Source of the DNA: an uncultured Chitinophaga sp. | GTDB taxonomy: Bacteria; Bacteroidota; Bacteroidia; Cytophagales; Cyclobacteriaceae | Length of the DNA: 64,000 bases | Direction: 5' to 3' | Assembly (NCBI GenBank): GCA_902168205.1 | Contig: CABHOK010000002.1 | Location: forward strand, 372,001 to 436,000 | Shown here: positions 1-8,251 of the stretch, piece by piece | How the letters are laid out: every line of letters starts with the position of its first letter | Numbering within the stretch: the stretch's first letter is position 1 | The notes under the pieces: model-generated | What the model saw: the letters and a program-made list of their open reading frames with translations, nothing else | What the model was told of the DNA's origin: nothing | The model's database searches: none | Position numbers and translations under genes: made by a program

Positions 1-180
1 ATACGCAGCCAATGCTTCACGCGCTTTTGCGTCTGCGGTTTGCTTGTCGTTCCTATATATAGCATTGTTACTGTTATTCTTCAGCCCGTATTCAATGCAT
101 GATTTTAATGTCCAAGCGTCCTGTGCCAATAGCGTGCACGAGAAGGACAATAGGATGCTAAACAATAATATTCTGATCAT
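1..180 (-). CDS. TolC-family outer membrane efflux protein, N-terminal part
   Basis: Only the first 60 codons are in the window; the gene runs off the left edge. Read on the minus strand it begins with a signal peptide (about 20 residues, ending in LLAQ) followed by DAWTLKSCIEYGLKNN, the usual mature start of Bacteroidota TolC-type outer membrane factors (W-x-L-x-x-C-I-x-x-A/G-L-x-N-N). Such proteins form the outer-membrane channel of RND or ABC export systems. The barrel gene at 242-1258 lies 61 bases upstream on the same strand, so the two may be co-transcribed. The family is inferred from the N-terminus alone. Confidence 0.75.
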   Translation of the reverse strand, partial: MIRILLFSILLSFSCTLLAQDAWTLKSCIEYGLKNNSNNAIYRNDKQTADAKAREALAAY

Positions 181-241
181 GATGTGTTCTTTTCGGTAGG
201 CAGTGCCAGGCATATATCTTTGATTCGGTTTCAATTGTATA

Positions 242-1258
242 TCAGAACTGGTAGCTGATACTGCTTTGTACTATAAATGATTTTTCGTGGTACGCCACAT
301 TCACGACACGTTTGTTGAGGTCGTTGAACCTGTTGAGCGAAATTTTCTGATCGGTGTTAAAGGTTTCCAGTTTTTGCATCAGGGTATAGCCGGCTACCAG
401 GTTTAGTTTCCAGCGCTGGCCAAGCCTGGCGTCATAAATGAGACCTGCGTTGTTTTGTCTCAGGTGTATATATTGTTCTTTTTCCGGTTCGCTCAAGCGG
501 TACATATTGTTACCGCCAAGCCACGCGGTAGCTCCAATCGAATGAACTTCTGATAATTTATACTTAAGTGAAGCGCGTACCGGTAATATAGCAAGCAGGC
601 TCAGGCGCTTGCTGATGGTCCAGTCCATATCCAGTATGGGAAGCAGGAATGTACCGGAGTAGCTTTTTGAATACGTTGGTGTTATGCCGTACTTGAACTT
701 TTTATTCTGTCGCAACCCGATTCTAAAACCAATATTGTAAAGTATATCTTGCCCCTCTAGGTCTTGTTTAAAATCGGAGGCAACCGTAACAGAACCTATG
801 AACCCAATGTTGGTGGCACGTGAAAGTGAATAATTGGCAATTACCGGAATGGACACCGAGTGAAAATCATTGCTGCCTATTTTACGTTCATCCGAAAGTA
901 TAAGTCCCTGGTAACGCACACCTGCTTTGATCAATACCGGATGGGCAGTCTTGAAATTTTTATAGAGCGGCACACTGAAGTCAACGGTTGGCATTTGCAC
1001 GGTGAAACGATGTCCATCGGCCTTTATGGAAGAAACTGTATTACTTACAGTAACGCCACCCAACTTTGGTGATGTAGTGATTAATTTCTGGCGCATGATG
1101 CTGTCCATACGCGCTGCATCGTTTGCGTTTTGTTGTGTGCTGTTCTTGTTGTCAGCATTGGTATTGGATTGTGCCCGGCATACGTTCGATAGCAGGGCGG
1201 CTAACAGCACCAGGAATACTATGCTAAATACATCGTTACTTTTTGTTGTCGCTTCCAT
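242..1258 (-). CDS. outer membrane beta-barrel protein, DUF6268-like
   Basis: A secreted protein of 338 residues. The chosen start (MEATTKSND) precedes a hydrophobic signal segment ending CRAQS; an in-frame ATG 11 codons further upstream would put a poor n-region in front. After a polar N/Q/D-rich linker the protein is built of alternating strands such as KAGVRYQGLIL, FKYGITPTYSKSY and FIVQSSISYQF, and ends in phenylalanine, the usual last residue of outer-membrane barrels. It resembles Bacteroidota DUF6268 proteins, whose function is not known to me. It reads toward the TolC-like gene and is divergent from the LytS/LytTR pair, so those regulators are candidates for its control (inference). 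Confidence 0.6.
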   Translation of the reverse strand: MEATTKSNDVFSIVFLVLLAALLSNVCRAQSNTNADNKNSTQQNANDAARMDSIMRQKLITTSPKLGGVTVSNTVSSIKADGHRFTVQMPTVDFSVPLYKNFKTAHPVLIKAGVRYQGLILSDERKIGSNDFHSVSIPVIANYSLSRATNIGFIGSVTVASDFKQDLEGQDILYNIGFRIGLRQNKKFKYGITPTYSKSYSGTFLLPILDMDWTISKRLSLLAILPVRASLKYKLSEVHSIGATAWLGGNNMYRLSEPEKEQYIHLRQNNAGLIYDARLGQRWKLNLVAGYTLMQKLETFNTDQKISLNRFNDLNKRVVNVAYHEKSFIVQSSISYQF

Positions 1259-1442
1259 AAAGATTAAATTATGGAGGCAAAAGAAGTGCAAGCAGCGTTG
1301 CTATAGGGGCTTATTATACAAAACGGCAGCCATTTTATACCAAACCCTGTTTTTGTGGGTGTCTTTATATAGCGTAGGAAATGATGTTGGTGTAATTTTG
1401 TAATTCCGAAATGATGACGTGGTAAATTATTTTCCCCAAAAC

Positions 1443-2510
1443 ATGATCAACGACCCTCAAAAGGTAAAACACCGGCACATAATTAGTTTTCTTACAGAAG
1501 ATCGGTATAGAATATGGCACCATGTTATATTTTTAGTGGGTCTTTTGTTGCTGCTTTGGCAATCGAATTTTTCGAATTCATATATAGGTATCTACAAATA
1601 TTACAGCCTGATGACAGCTTATTTTGCTTTTGTTATCATGGTGTATATAAATATATACGTTCTGGTTCCCTATTTTTTCTTTAGAAACCGGTATGGGCTA
1701 TACCTTGCGTTGTTGGTAATGCTTGTTATCCTCGGCTTGCAGGCCATGGGATATGTTTTGAATACGCACCTAGTTGATTATCGCATTGTAAGACCAACAC
1801 AAATACAAGGTGTTTATGAGGGCACCGTTATATCGATTAGTATTATCCTCGTTACCACGATGGTAAAACTTCTGCAACGATGGACGAAAGACAATGACCG
1901 GATAGCCGAGTTGAACAATCTTACGTTGCGCATGGAGTTGAATGAATTGAAAAATCAGATCAACCCGCATTTCCTGTTCAACATGTTAAACAATGTAAAG
2001 GCACTGATCAGAACAGACCCGGAGAAAGCTTCGTTTGTTATTGTGAAATTGTCGGAGTTCTTACGGTTTCAGCTTTATGAGAATAACGAAGATAAAACGT
2101 TGCTAACTTCCGAGATAAATTTTTTGTCGAACTTTATTGGCCTGGAGAAAATCAGGCGTGATAATCTTTCTGTTTCCCTGCAGAGTAACACAGATCAGCG
2201 TGTGCTGAGTAGTGTTTTTGTACCTCCCAACCTGTTTACCACGTTCGTTGAAAACGCTATCAAGCATAGCGTGGATTTAACCGATACGGAAACGTATATA
2301 CACATCAACATCATGGTTGAAAACCAAAAGCTATATTTCACCTGTAGTAATTCGGTAAGCCATGAATACAGGGTTGCCGATAAGAAGAACAGTGGTTTAG
2401 GACTTGTCAATATCAAAAGACGACTGGAGTTGCTATATGGCGATAGTTATAGCCTCGACATTAATGCTGCCGAACATAAATATACCGTAACCTTAATCAT
2501 TCCTATATGA
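1443..2510 (+). CDS. LytS-type sensor histidine kinase (His_kinase family)
   Basis: Membrane sensor kinase of about 355 residues. The N-terminal 140 residues hold four hydrophobic segments with no recognisable ligand domain. The cytoplasmic part has the LytS/YehU histidine kinase signature NPHFLFN with His176 as the likely phosphorylation site, then the ATP-binding half with ENAIKH (N box) and GLGLVNIKRRLELLYG. An upstream in-frame GTG at 1419 is possible, but ATG at 1443 is the simpler start. The stop overlaps the next gene by four bases (ATGA), which indicates translational coupling with the LytTR regulator. A TAATTTTG box at 1393-1400 resembles a Bacteroidota -7 element, but no good TTG element sits at the right distance. 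Confidence 0.9.
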   Translation: MINDPQKVKHRHIISFLTEDRYRIWHHVIFLVGLLLLLWQSNFSNSYIGIYKYYSLMTAYFAFVIMVYINIYVLVPYFFFRNRYGLYLALLVMLVILGLQAMGYVLNTHLVDYRIVRPTQIQGVYEGTVISISIILVTTMVKLLQRWTKDNDRIAELNNLTLRMELNELKNQINPHFLFNMLNNVKALIRTDPEKASFVIVKLSEFLRFQLYENNEDKTLLTSEINFLSNFIGLEKIRRDNLSVSLQSNTDQRVLSSVFVPPNLFTTFVENAIKHSVDLTDTETYIHINIMVENQKLYFTCSNSVSHEYRVADKKNSGLGLVNIKRRLELLYGDSYSLDINAAEHKYTVTLIIPI

Positions 2511-3232
2511 CCTGCATAATTGTTGATGACGAGCCGCTGGCACGGGACGAAATGCAATCGCTGATACAGGAAGTGTCGCAGCTTGAAATTATAGGTAAAT
2601 TTTCAAACGCCCGGGCAGCACTCGATTTTCTTAAAACGAAGGATGTTGATATTATTTTCCTGGATATAGAGATGCCGGTTGTTACGGGACTGGAGTTTGC
2701 CGAACATATACCTAAACAGAGTCTCATCATCTTTACGACAGCTTATTCTCAATATGCTTTGAAAAGTTACGAGCTGGATGCTATTGATTACCTGCTCAAA
2801 CCCATTGAGAAAACCCGTGTGGAGAAAGCTATAAACAAGGCGATACTCTATAAGAATCTGCTCTCGGAAGATGTTGCTAAAAATACGGTCGAGTCGAACA
2901 CAGAGGATTTCCTTTTTATAAAGGCGGACAGGCGATACTATAAAATTAACTTTCGCGACATCCGGTATATAGAAGGTCTTAAAGATTATGTGGTTATATA
3001 TACCCAGCAGCAGAAGTTGCTCACGGCTATGAACCTGAAAACGATTCATCAGAAAATACCACAGGCTACTTTTCTTCGAGCCAGTAAATCATACCTCGTA
3101 AATAAAGATCATGTGGATTCGTTTGATAACCACAGTGTATATATAGGCGAATCGGAAATTCCACTGGGCGAAGTATACAAGAAGGAATTCCTGGAAAAGT
3201 TTCTGGGCAATGCACTCAATCCTGATGTATAA
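2507..3232 (+). CDS. LytTR-family response regulator
   Basis: Response regulator of 241 residues. Residues 1-120 form a receiver domain: acidic pair D7/D8, phospho-acceptor D53 in FLDIEMP, the T/A switch region in FTTAY and lysine in LLKPI. Residues 135-235 are a LytTR DNA-binding domain (FLFIKADRRYYKINFRDI, IEGLKDYVVIYT, FLRASKSYLVN). It should bind DNA when phosphorylated by the kinase encoded just upstream, with which it overlaps by four bases. Targets are not shown by the sequence; the divergent barrel/TolC genes are the closest candidates. Family assignment is firm. Confidence 0.93.
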   Translation: MTCIIVDDEPLARDEMQSLIQEVSQLEIIGKFSNARAALDFLKTKDVDIIFLDIEMPVVTGLEFAEHIPKQSLIIFTTAYSQYALKSYELDAIDYLLKPIEKTRVEKAINKAILYKNLLSEDVAKNTVESNTEDFLFIKADRRYYKINFRDIRYIEGLKDYVVIYTQQQKLLTAMNLKTIHQKIPQATFLRASKSYLVNKDHVDSFDNHSVYIGESEIPLGEVYKKEFLEKFLGNALNPDV

Positions 3233-3292
3233 TTTTAAGTATATATAGCGCCACAAATATCAAGTCAATAATATGTAAGCGTTGCCTTTATT

Positions 3293-4066
3293 ATGGTGAA
3301 AAATATAGCGATACGGGGTGCTGTTCTTCATGTATATCACCAGAAGACAGGGAAGGAGAGTCCCACCCTTATTTTCCTGCACGATTCTTTAGGATGCATC
3401 GAGCTCTGGCGCGATTTTCCTGCCGCGCTCGGCAATTCCACAAACTGCAACGTACTTGTTTACGACAGGCAGGGTTACGGCAAGTCTACACCGTTTACTG
3501 CAGAAGGTCGTGACACCAACTACCTCGAGACAGAAGCAGATATACTCAGCCTGTTGATGAGGCAATGCGATATTAAGAAAGCTATACTCTTCGGGCATAG
3601 CGATGGTGGCTCGATCGCGCTAATTGCTGCTGCCAAATACCCCTCTGATATTATAGGCGTTATTACGGAAGGAGCGCACATCTTCGTTGAAGACATCACG
3701 CTAAATGGAATACGTGGAGCGGTGCAGGCCTATCAGACAACCAACCTGAAGCAACGTCTGCAAAAGTATCATGGCGACAAGACCGATGCTGTATTTGATG
3801 CCTGGACGAAGACGTGGTTAGCCGATACATTCAAATCCTGGAACATTGAATTTTTTTTACCGCAGATACAATGTCCGGTGCTGGTGATACAAGGTGAAGC
3901 GGATGAATATGGATCTATAGCGCAGGTGAATGGAATTGTTGAGCAGGTAACGGGTGATGCGCGTAAACTCATGATTCCCTCAACAGGACATACACCTCAC
4001 AAAGAGGCAAGCGCCATCGTTCTGGAACACGCTACGCTTTTTATAAAGAATTTAACGGCATCGTAG
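3293..4066 (+). CDS. alpha/beta hydrolase
   Basis: Cytoplasmic alpha/beta-fold hydrolase of 257 residues without a signal peptide. Visible motifs are the oxyanion-side segment LIFLHDSLG (HDS in place of the more common HGF/HGG), YDRQGYGKS, the nucleophile elbow GHSDGG with Ser103, the acid region QGEADEYG (Asp204) and the catalytic histidine in STGHTPH (His233). The substrate cannot be told from sequence; esterase, lipase-like or haloperoxidase-like members share this layout. It stands alone between the LytTR operon and a convergent gene, with a mismatched hairpin after its stop. Confidence 0.85.
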   Translation: MVKNIAIRGAVLHVYHQKTGKESPTLIFLHDSLGCIELWRDFPAALGNSTNCNVLVYDRQGYGKSTPFTAEGRDTNYLETEADILSLLMRQCDIKKAILFGHSDGGSIALIAAAKYPSDIIGVITEGAHIFVEDITLNGIRGAVQAYQTTNLKQRLQKYHGDKTDAVFDAWTKTWLADTFKSWNIEFFLPQIQCPVLVIQGEADEYGSIAQVNGIVEQVTGDARKLMIPSTGHTPHKEASAIVLEHATLFIKNLTAS

Positions 4067-4086
4067 ACATATACTGCTATAAACGA

Positions 4087-4120
4087 CAAAAGCCCCACGC
4101 ACTATAACATGAGGCCTTTG
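4087..4120. terminator. hairpin between convergent genes
   Basis: CAAAAGCCCC and GAGGCCTTTG form a 10-base stem with two mismatches around a 14-base loop. It lies between the hydrolase (plus) and the unknown gene (minus) and has A/T-rich flanks on both sides, so it may serve both. Confidence 0.5.
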
Positions 4121-4148
4121 TACTTAACCTAAACTATTGTGACGAAAT

Positions 4149-4604
4149 CTATTGCAACACGATACGGGAGCGACCTGCTTCCAGTATTGCATAATCTTTA
4201 AAACCCTGAAACGCTTGGTCATCCAATGAGCCGGCTTGCTCAGGAGTATATTGTCCGCCATTGTCCCACCACTTCTTCGCGTTTTCACGCGCCTGCTTCT
4301 TGTCTACATTCTCGAACAGGTTAATGCACGAGTCGGAGATCATCCACGGTTTATCAATGCTGCTATATTTATCAAATATCATGGTGCGCATCTGCGTACC
4401 GCTGGCAACATTCTTGAAGTGAGATACGGTATAGGATAACGTCTCTGGTTCTGTCATGATCATGTCCCAGTATTTTTTAGAAGCAATGACCTGTGACGTA
4501 GTCAACAAATAGCCAAATCCGCTTTCGATCGGTTCACGGGTTATGGGACAGCGCGCTTTCAATTCAGGTTTTTTCTTACCGAGGAGTTTATCAAAAAAGG
4601 CCAT
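4149..4604 (-). CDS. conserved-looking protein of unknown function
   Basis: I do not recognise a named family in this 151-residue soluble protein. It starts MAFFDKLLGKKKPELKARC and has no signal peptide or membrane segment. The section ARCPITREPIESGFGYLLTTSQVI looks like the site of a treble-clef or zinc-finger knuckle reduced to one cysteine. The middle is rich in aromatic residues (KYWDMIM, KKWWDNGGQ) and the C-terminus is helical and acidic. It is single-gene, facing the hydrolase, with the TlpA-type gene upstream on the same strand and separated from it by a strong terminator. Codon use matches its neighbours. Confidence 0.6.
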   Translation of the reverse strand: MAFFDKLLGKKKPELKARCPITREPIESGFGYLLTTSQVIASKKYWDMIMTEPETLSYTVSHFKNVASGTQMRTMIFDKYSSIDKPWMISDSCINLFENVDKKQARENAKKWWDNGGQYTPEQAGSLDDQAFQGFKDYAILEAGRSRIVLQ

Positions 4605-4709
4605 AACTTTCTTTATTTATAAGGTTGATGTTTAGGAGCAACTTATACCCATTAGATACTTCGCCAGCAGCCAATAGTTGCATATAAGACTGAAAAAATC
4701 GTGAAAATG

Positions 4710-4750
4710 TTACAAAAGGCCCAAATTGAGTTGTATTGGGCCTTTTGTAA
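4710..4750 (-). terminator. strong intrinsic terminator after the TlpA-like gene
   Basis: A perfect 15-bp stem (TTACAAAAGGCCCAA and its complement) encloses an 11-base loop. It lies 50 bases beyond the stop of the minus-strand thioredoxin-fold gene. The AAAA/TTTT ends of the stem let it work in either direction. Confidence 0.85.
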
Positions 4751-4799
4751 ATCCGGATTGACTAAAAGTGTTCGTAATTGAACCTTAAACTGTCCGTAA

Positions 4800-6254
4800 T
4801 CAGAGCTTGGCTGGTGCCTTTCCGTTCAGTTTTTCGGACTTGGTTTTCTGAAATTTCTCGTAGTTCAAAAAGAACTCTTCCAGTTTTTCTACCGGGAGCT
4901 TTTTGGCAATGATTTTCTTCTTGTCATCGAGTACAAAAAGACTTGGCGTAGTAACAGCATCGTACAGGTCTGCGTAGGTTCCGCCATAGGTGCGTGGTCC
5001 GTTTACAGTCACCCACTTCATGTTCATGGTCTTGATATAGTCGCGCATCTTGGCCATAGACGTATCTGTGCTCACAGCGTATACTTCAAGGTTGAAGCGA
5101 GTCTTATCCTTGGTATAAAAATCTACCAGCTTTGGTGTTTCAGTTTTGCAATGTCCGCAGTCCGGATCGAATATATATACAATGGTATATTTCGTTTTGA
5201 TATCGTACATGGAACGCGGCTTGAAGTTCGCGTCCTGCATCATCAGGTTCGGAGCTGTTTTACCAATGAGACTCTTACGCAGGCGATCAGCATAATCCTT
5301 CAGGTTCTTCTTCAGTTTGTCGGTTACCCAGAAATCCATTTCGCCAGACGCAAAGTATTTATCGAACAAGCGTACATATACTTCATCAAGACCCATGATT
5401 TCCGGCTGTTGATATTTCAACAGGCAAGTCCACACGGCATATTTATAGGTCTCCTGGTTCTTCTTCGCTTTTACTACGATCTTATCGATAGCCTTGGTGA
5501 TGGAGTCAACCTGTGGTGCATATAGTTTATCCAGATACTCGTTGATCTTGTCGCTATATACCGGGCGCGGCATGCGTAGCAAACCTTCATTTCCCAGATC
5601 AAAGTTGTCGAAGAAATGTTCGCGATACCAGCGAAGCTGAAATGTAGAGTCGATGGTGCCATCTTTCTTCTTCGGTGCCTCCGGAACTTTAAGCGCCATC
5701 GTTGATTTAAAAATGACAGCGGTCATAGTGCCGGGGTTCTTGGCGGCAATGTCACTCTGGTAAGCGACTACTTTTTCGTTCACTTTGGCAAAGGCAGCCC
5801 GTGCTTCTTTCTTTTTATCTTCAGCAATTGTGCTGTCTTGTATTACTTTGATGAAGGGCTCTGCTTCTTTATGGCGCTCCATGTTAAAGAGCATGTTGTC
5901 GAAGAAAAGACGGTTATCAGCGTCACCGGTAATTTTCATGTGCTTGATATAGTCGTCAGTTTTAGTCTCCATACTGAAATGCTGCGACTTGCTGATCACG
6001 AAGTCAAATATTTTAGACTTATCGAGTACGAGGAAATATACCCCGTATGCGAGTTCCTTCTTGCCGGTAAACGTAAATTCACCTTTGGCGTTGGCGCGGG
6101 CAGTGTCCTTCAGGTATGTGCTTTCACCATAGTAATGTCCCAGGTAAACGGTGGTGTCTTTCCATCCGTCAACTTTAAACTTCAGATTATAGCCGGGTTG
6201 TGCGTAACAAGAGGCAGTCACTAAAAGACAAAAGGCAAAAAGTAAGTAGCGCAT
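4800..6254 (-). CDS. TlpA-type thiol:disulfide oxidoreductase with DUF4369/DUF5106-like N-terminus
   Basis: Exported protein of 484 residues. A signal peptide (MRYLLFAFCLLVTASCYAQ) contains a cysteine but the cleavage site looks like signal peptidase I. Residues about 22-120 resemble DUF4369 (beta-sandwich with GEFTFTG), followed by a helical DUF5106-like region rich in lysine and glutamate. The C-terminal 150 residues are a thioredoxin fold, with IGKTAPNLMMQD leading into YIFDPDCGHCKTETP; the redox pair is Cys366 and Cys369. A cis-proline is present in TTPSLFVLD. In Bacteroidota such proteins act in the periplasm in disulfide handling or cytochrome maturation; the substrate here is unknown. 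It is monocistronic with its own terminator. Confidence 0.85.
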   Translation of the reverse strand: MRYLLFAFCLLVTASCYAQPGYNLKFKVDGWKDTTVYLGHYYGESTYLKDTARANAKGEFTFTGKKELAYGVYFLVLDKSKIFDFVISKSQHFSMETKTDDYIKHMKITGDADNRLFFDNMLFNMERHKEAEPFIKVIQDSTIAEDKKKEARAAFAKVNEKVVAYQSDIAAKNPGTMTAVIFKSTMALKVPEAPKKKDGTIDSTFQLRWYREHFFDNFDLGNEGLLRMPRPVYSDKINEYLDKLYAPQVDSITKAIDKIVVKAKKNQETYKYAVWTCLLKYQQPEIMGLDEVYVRLFDKYFASGEMDFWVTDKLKKNLKDYADRLRKSLIGKTAPNLMMQDANFKPRSMYDIKTKYTIVYIFDPDCGHCKTETPKLVDFYTKDKTRFNLEVYAVSTDTSMAKMRDYIKTMNMKWVTVNGPRTYGGTYADLYDAVTTPSLFVLDDKKKIIAKKLPVEKLEEFFLNYEKFQKTKSEKLNGKAPAKL

Positions 6255-6556
6255 AATAAAAATTATTTCGGTGCGAATTTCAACATTTCAACGTTTCAGG
6301 TCAACGGTGATTAATCGTGTCTGCTGATCTTTTGTAACATTGGCTGAACCCTAAAATTATAGGGCAGGCCCGCATGTACGTGTTAAAGATTTGTTAAAGC
6401 TCCTAAATGGTACATACTGGTTCATCTTTATAGTGGCTGTCTTGAAAAAACTGGCGCTTGTTGTTGCCTCCAACCTCGTTGAGACTGCATTCGGACTGTT
6501 GTGAGCTTCCGCATTCCGTTAAAAACCGTTAAACTTGAGCCCTGAATTAAAAACGA
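6255..6556. other. 302-base intergenic region between divergent genes
   Basis: This stretch separates the TlpA-like gene (minus) from gldA (plus) and must hold promoters for both. I see no open frame of note. It contains three tandem octamers at 6277-6300 and a small hairpin CCCTA/TAGGG near 6350. A TAAACTTG sequence at 6530-6537 resembles a -7 element for gldA but has no TTG at the proper distance. Confidence 0.6.
6277..6300. repeat. three tandem octamers (ATTTCAAC, ATTTCAAC, GTTTCAGG)
   Basis: Three units in phase, two identical and the third diverged at three bases. They begin 23 bases upstream of the TlpA-like start codon on the minus strand. The function is unknown. Confidence 0.6.
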
Positions 6557-7495
6557 ATGTCACTTCAGATACGGAATCTTACCAAAGTCTACGGGCAGCA
6601 ATACGCTGTCAATAACATTTCCTTTGAAGTGGCAGCAGGTGAGATCGTAGGTTTTCTCGGGCCCAACGGTGCCGGTAAATCTACTACCATGAAAATAGCA
6701 ACGTGCTATCTTCCTCCCACCGAAGGTGAAGTGCTGGTGGGTGGCCATAACGTTGTGGACAATGCGATGGAAGCTAAACGCATTACCGGGTACCTGCCGG
6801 AACACAACCCGCTATACCTTGACATGTATGTGCATGAGTACCTCGGCTTCATTGGTAAACTATATGGATTGTCGGGGAAGACGTTACGACAGCAGGTAGC
6901 GGAGATGGTGGAGCGCTGTGGTCTTACGCGCGAACAGAATAAAAAGATTGAGACACTTTCGAAAGGATACCGGCAACGGGTTGGACTGGCGCAGGCTTTG
7001 ATTCACAATCCGAAAGTGTTGATCCTCGATGAGCCCACGTCAGGACTCGACCCGAACCAGTTGGTGGAGATTCGTAAACTCATTAAAGATATCAGTCGCG
7101 ATAAGACAGTGATCTTCTCTACGCACATCATGCAGGAGGTACAGGCACTGTGTAATCGCGTTGTTGTGATTAACCGTGGTAACATAGTGGCCGATGATAC
7201 GGTTGAGCATCTCCTGCAAACACAACAGAGCAACGTGGTAGTGGTAGCAGAATTTGAAAAAGGTGTAACGGCCGAGCAACTTCAGCAACTGCCGGAAGTG
7301 ATCAGTGTCCAATCGCTGGATACATTCAAGTTCAAGGTAGTGGCTGCAGCCGGTGTGGATATACGCCCTGCGTTGTTCCGTTTTGCTGCCGACAATAATT
7401 TATCACTCATCGGGTTGAAGCAGGAAGAGAGCTCGCTCGAAAATATTTTTCATTCGCTTACGGCACAGTCTCCGGTGGAGCATAATCAAAATTAA
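6557..7495 (+). CDS. gldA: GldA, gliding-associated ABC transporter ATPase
   Basis: ATP-binding subunit of 312 residues. Walker A is GPNGAGKST (35-43), the ABC signature is LSKGYRQRVGLAQAL, and Walker B is [13 protein letters not shown]. The H-loop lies in IFSTHIMQEV. The C-terminal 75 residues match the accessory domain of GldA-type ATPases. With the permease GldF and the periplasmic protein GldG encoded next, it forms the GldAFG ABC complex linked to gliding motility in Bacteroidota; the transported substrate is not established. The stop is 27 bases ahead of gldF, so the three genes form one transcription unit. The assignment rests on strong sequence and gene-order agreement. Confidence 0.93.
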   Translation: MSLQIRNLTKVYGQQYAVNNISFEVAAGEIVGFLGPNGAGKSTTMKIATCYLPPTEGEVLVGGHNVVDNAMEAKRITGYLPEHNPLYLDMYVHEYLGFIGKLYGLSGKTLRQQVAEMVERCGLTREQNKKIETLSKGYRQRVGLAQALIHNPKVLILDEPTSGLDPNQLVEIRKLIKDISRDKTVIFSTHIMQEVQALCNRVVVINRGNIVADDTVEHLLQTQQSNVVVVAEFEKGVTAEQLQQLPEVISVQSLDTFKFKVVAAAGVDIRPALFRFAADNNLSLIGLKQEESSLENIFHSLTAQSPVEHNQN

Positions 7496-7522
7496 ATTTA
7501 CTTTGCTGCGTTTTTAACAATC

Positions 7523-8251
7523 ATGCTCCAGGTACTAGCCAAAGAATTCAGTAGCTTTTTAAACTCGCTCATCGCGTATGTGGTGATCGGAGTTTTTCTT
7601 ACCGGCATCGGCTTGCTCATGTGGGTTTTCCCGGAGACTTCGGTGCTTGATTACGGGTATGCCGATATGGACACGCTGTTCTCGCTCGGTCCGTATGTAT
7701 TTATATTCCTGATTCCAGCCATTACCATGCGCAGCTTTGCCGAAGAGAAGAAGGCCGGCACCATGGAGTTGCTCATGACCAAACCGCTCAGCGACTGGGA
7801 TGTTATTCTCGGGAAATTCTTCGCCACGTTCTGCCTGGTACTGTTGGCACTGGTACCCACCGTGCTATACTATATTTCAGTATATAGTTTGGGTAACCCA
7901 GCAGGTAATGTTGATACCGCTGGTATTGTGGGATCGTATATAGGATTGTGCCTGCTCGCGGGTGTGTTTTGCTCGGTGGGTATATTTGCATCGTCTATTA
8001 CGCCTAACCAGATCGTTGCGTTTATTGTAGCAGCGTTTCTGTGTTTTATACTCTTTACCGGATTTGAATCGCTGGCAACACTTAACGTGTGGTCGGCCTA
8101 TGCCTTGGTGATCAAACAACTCGGTATAGTATACCATTATGAATCACTCAGTAAAGGTCTTGTGGACAGTCGCGATGTGCTTTACTTTCTGAGCGTGATC
8201 TTTCTGTTATTATCGGCAACAAAATTAATTTTAGGAAGCAGGCAATGGTAA
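7523..8251 (+). CDS. gldF: GldF, gliding-associated ABC transporter permease
   Basis: Integral inner-membrane protein of 242 residues with about six transmembrane helices. The N-terminus MLQVLAKEFSSFLNSLIAYVV and the segment ITMRSFAEEKKAGTMELLMT are typical of ABC-2 type permeases (the E-E-K-K-x-G-T coupling helix). It partners with GldA and GldG. The 3' end overlaps gldG by seven bases, which suggests tightly coupled translation. In some relatives gldF and gldG are fused; here they are separate. Confidence 0.93.
   Translation: MLQVLAKEFSSFLNSLIAYVVIGVFLTGIGLLMWVFPETSVLDYGYADMDTLFSLGPYVFIFLIPAITMRSFAEEKKAGTMELLMTKPLSDWDVILGKFFATFCLVLLALVPTVLYYISVYSLGNPAGNVDTAGIVGSYIGLCLLAGVFCSVGIFASSITPNQIVAFIVAAFLCFILFTGFESLATLNVWSAYALVIKQLGIVYHYESLSKGLVDSRDVLYFLSVIFLLLSATKLILGSRQW

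Noticed and set aside
215-222. TATCTTTG box on the plus strand
   Set aside because: It matches a -7 element but has no TTG upstream and points into the antisense strand of the barrel gene.
1002-1403. 133-codon plus-strand frame opposite the barrel gene
   Set aside because: It has a hydrophobic stretch only because the complementary signal peptide region is hydrophobic; no start signal.
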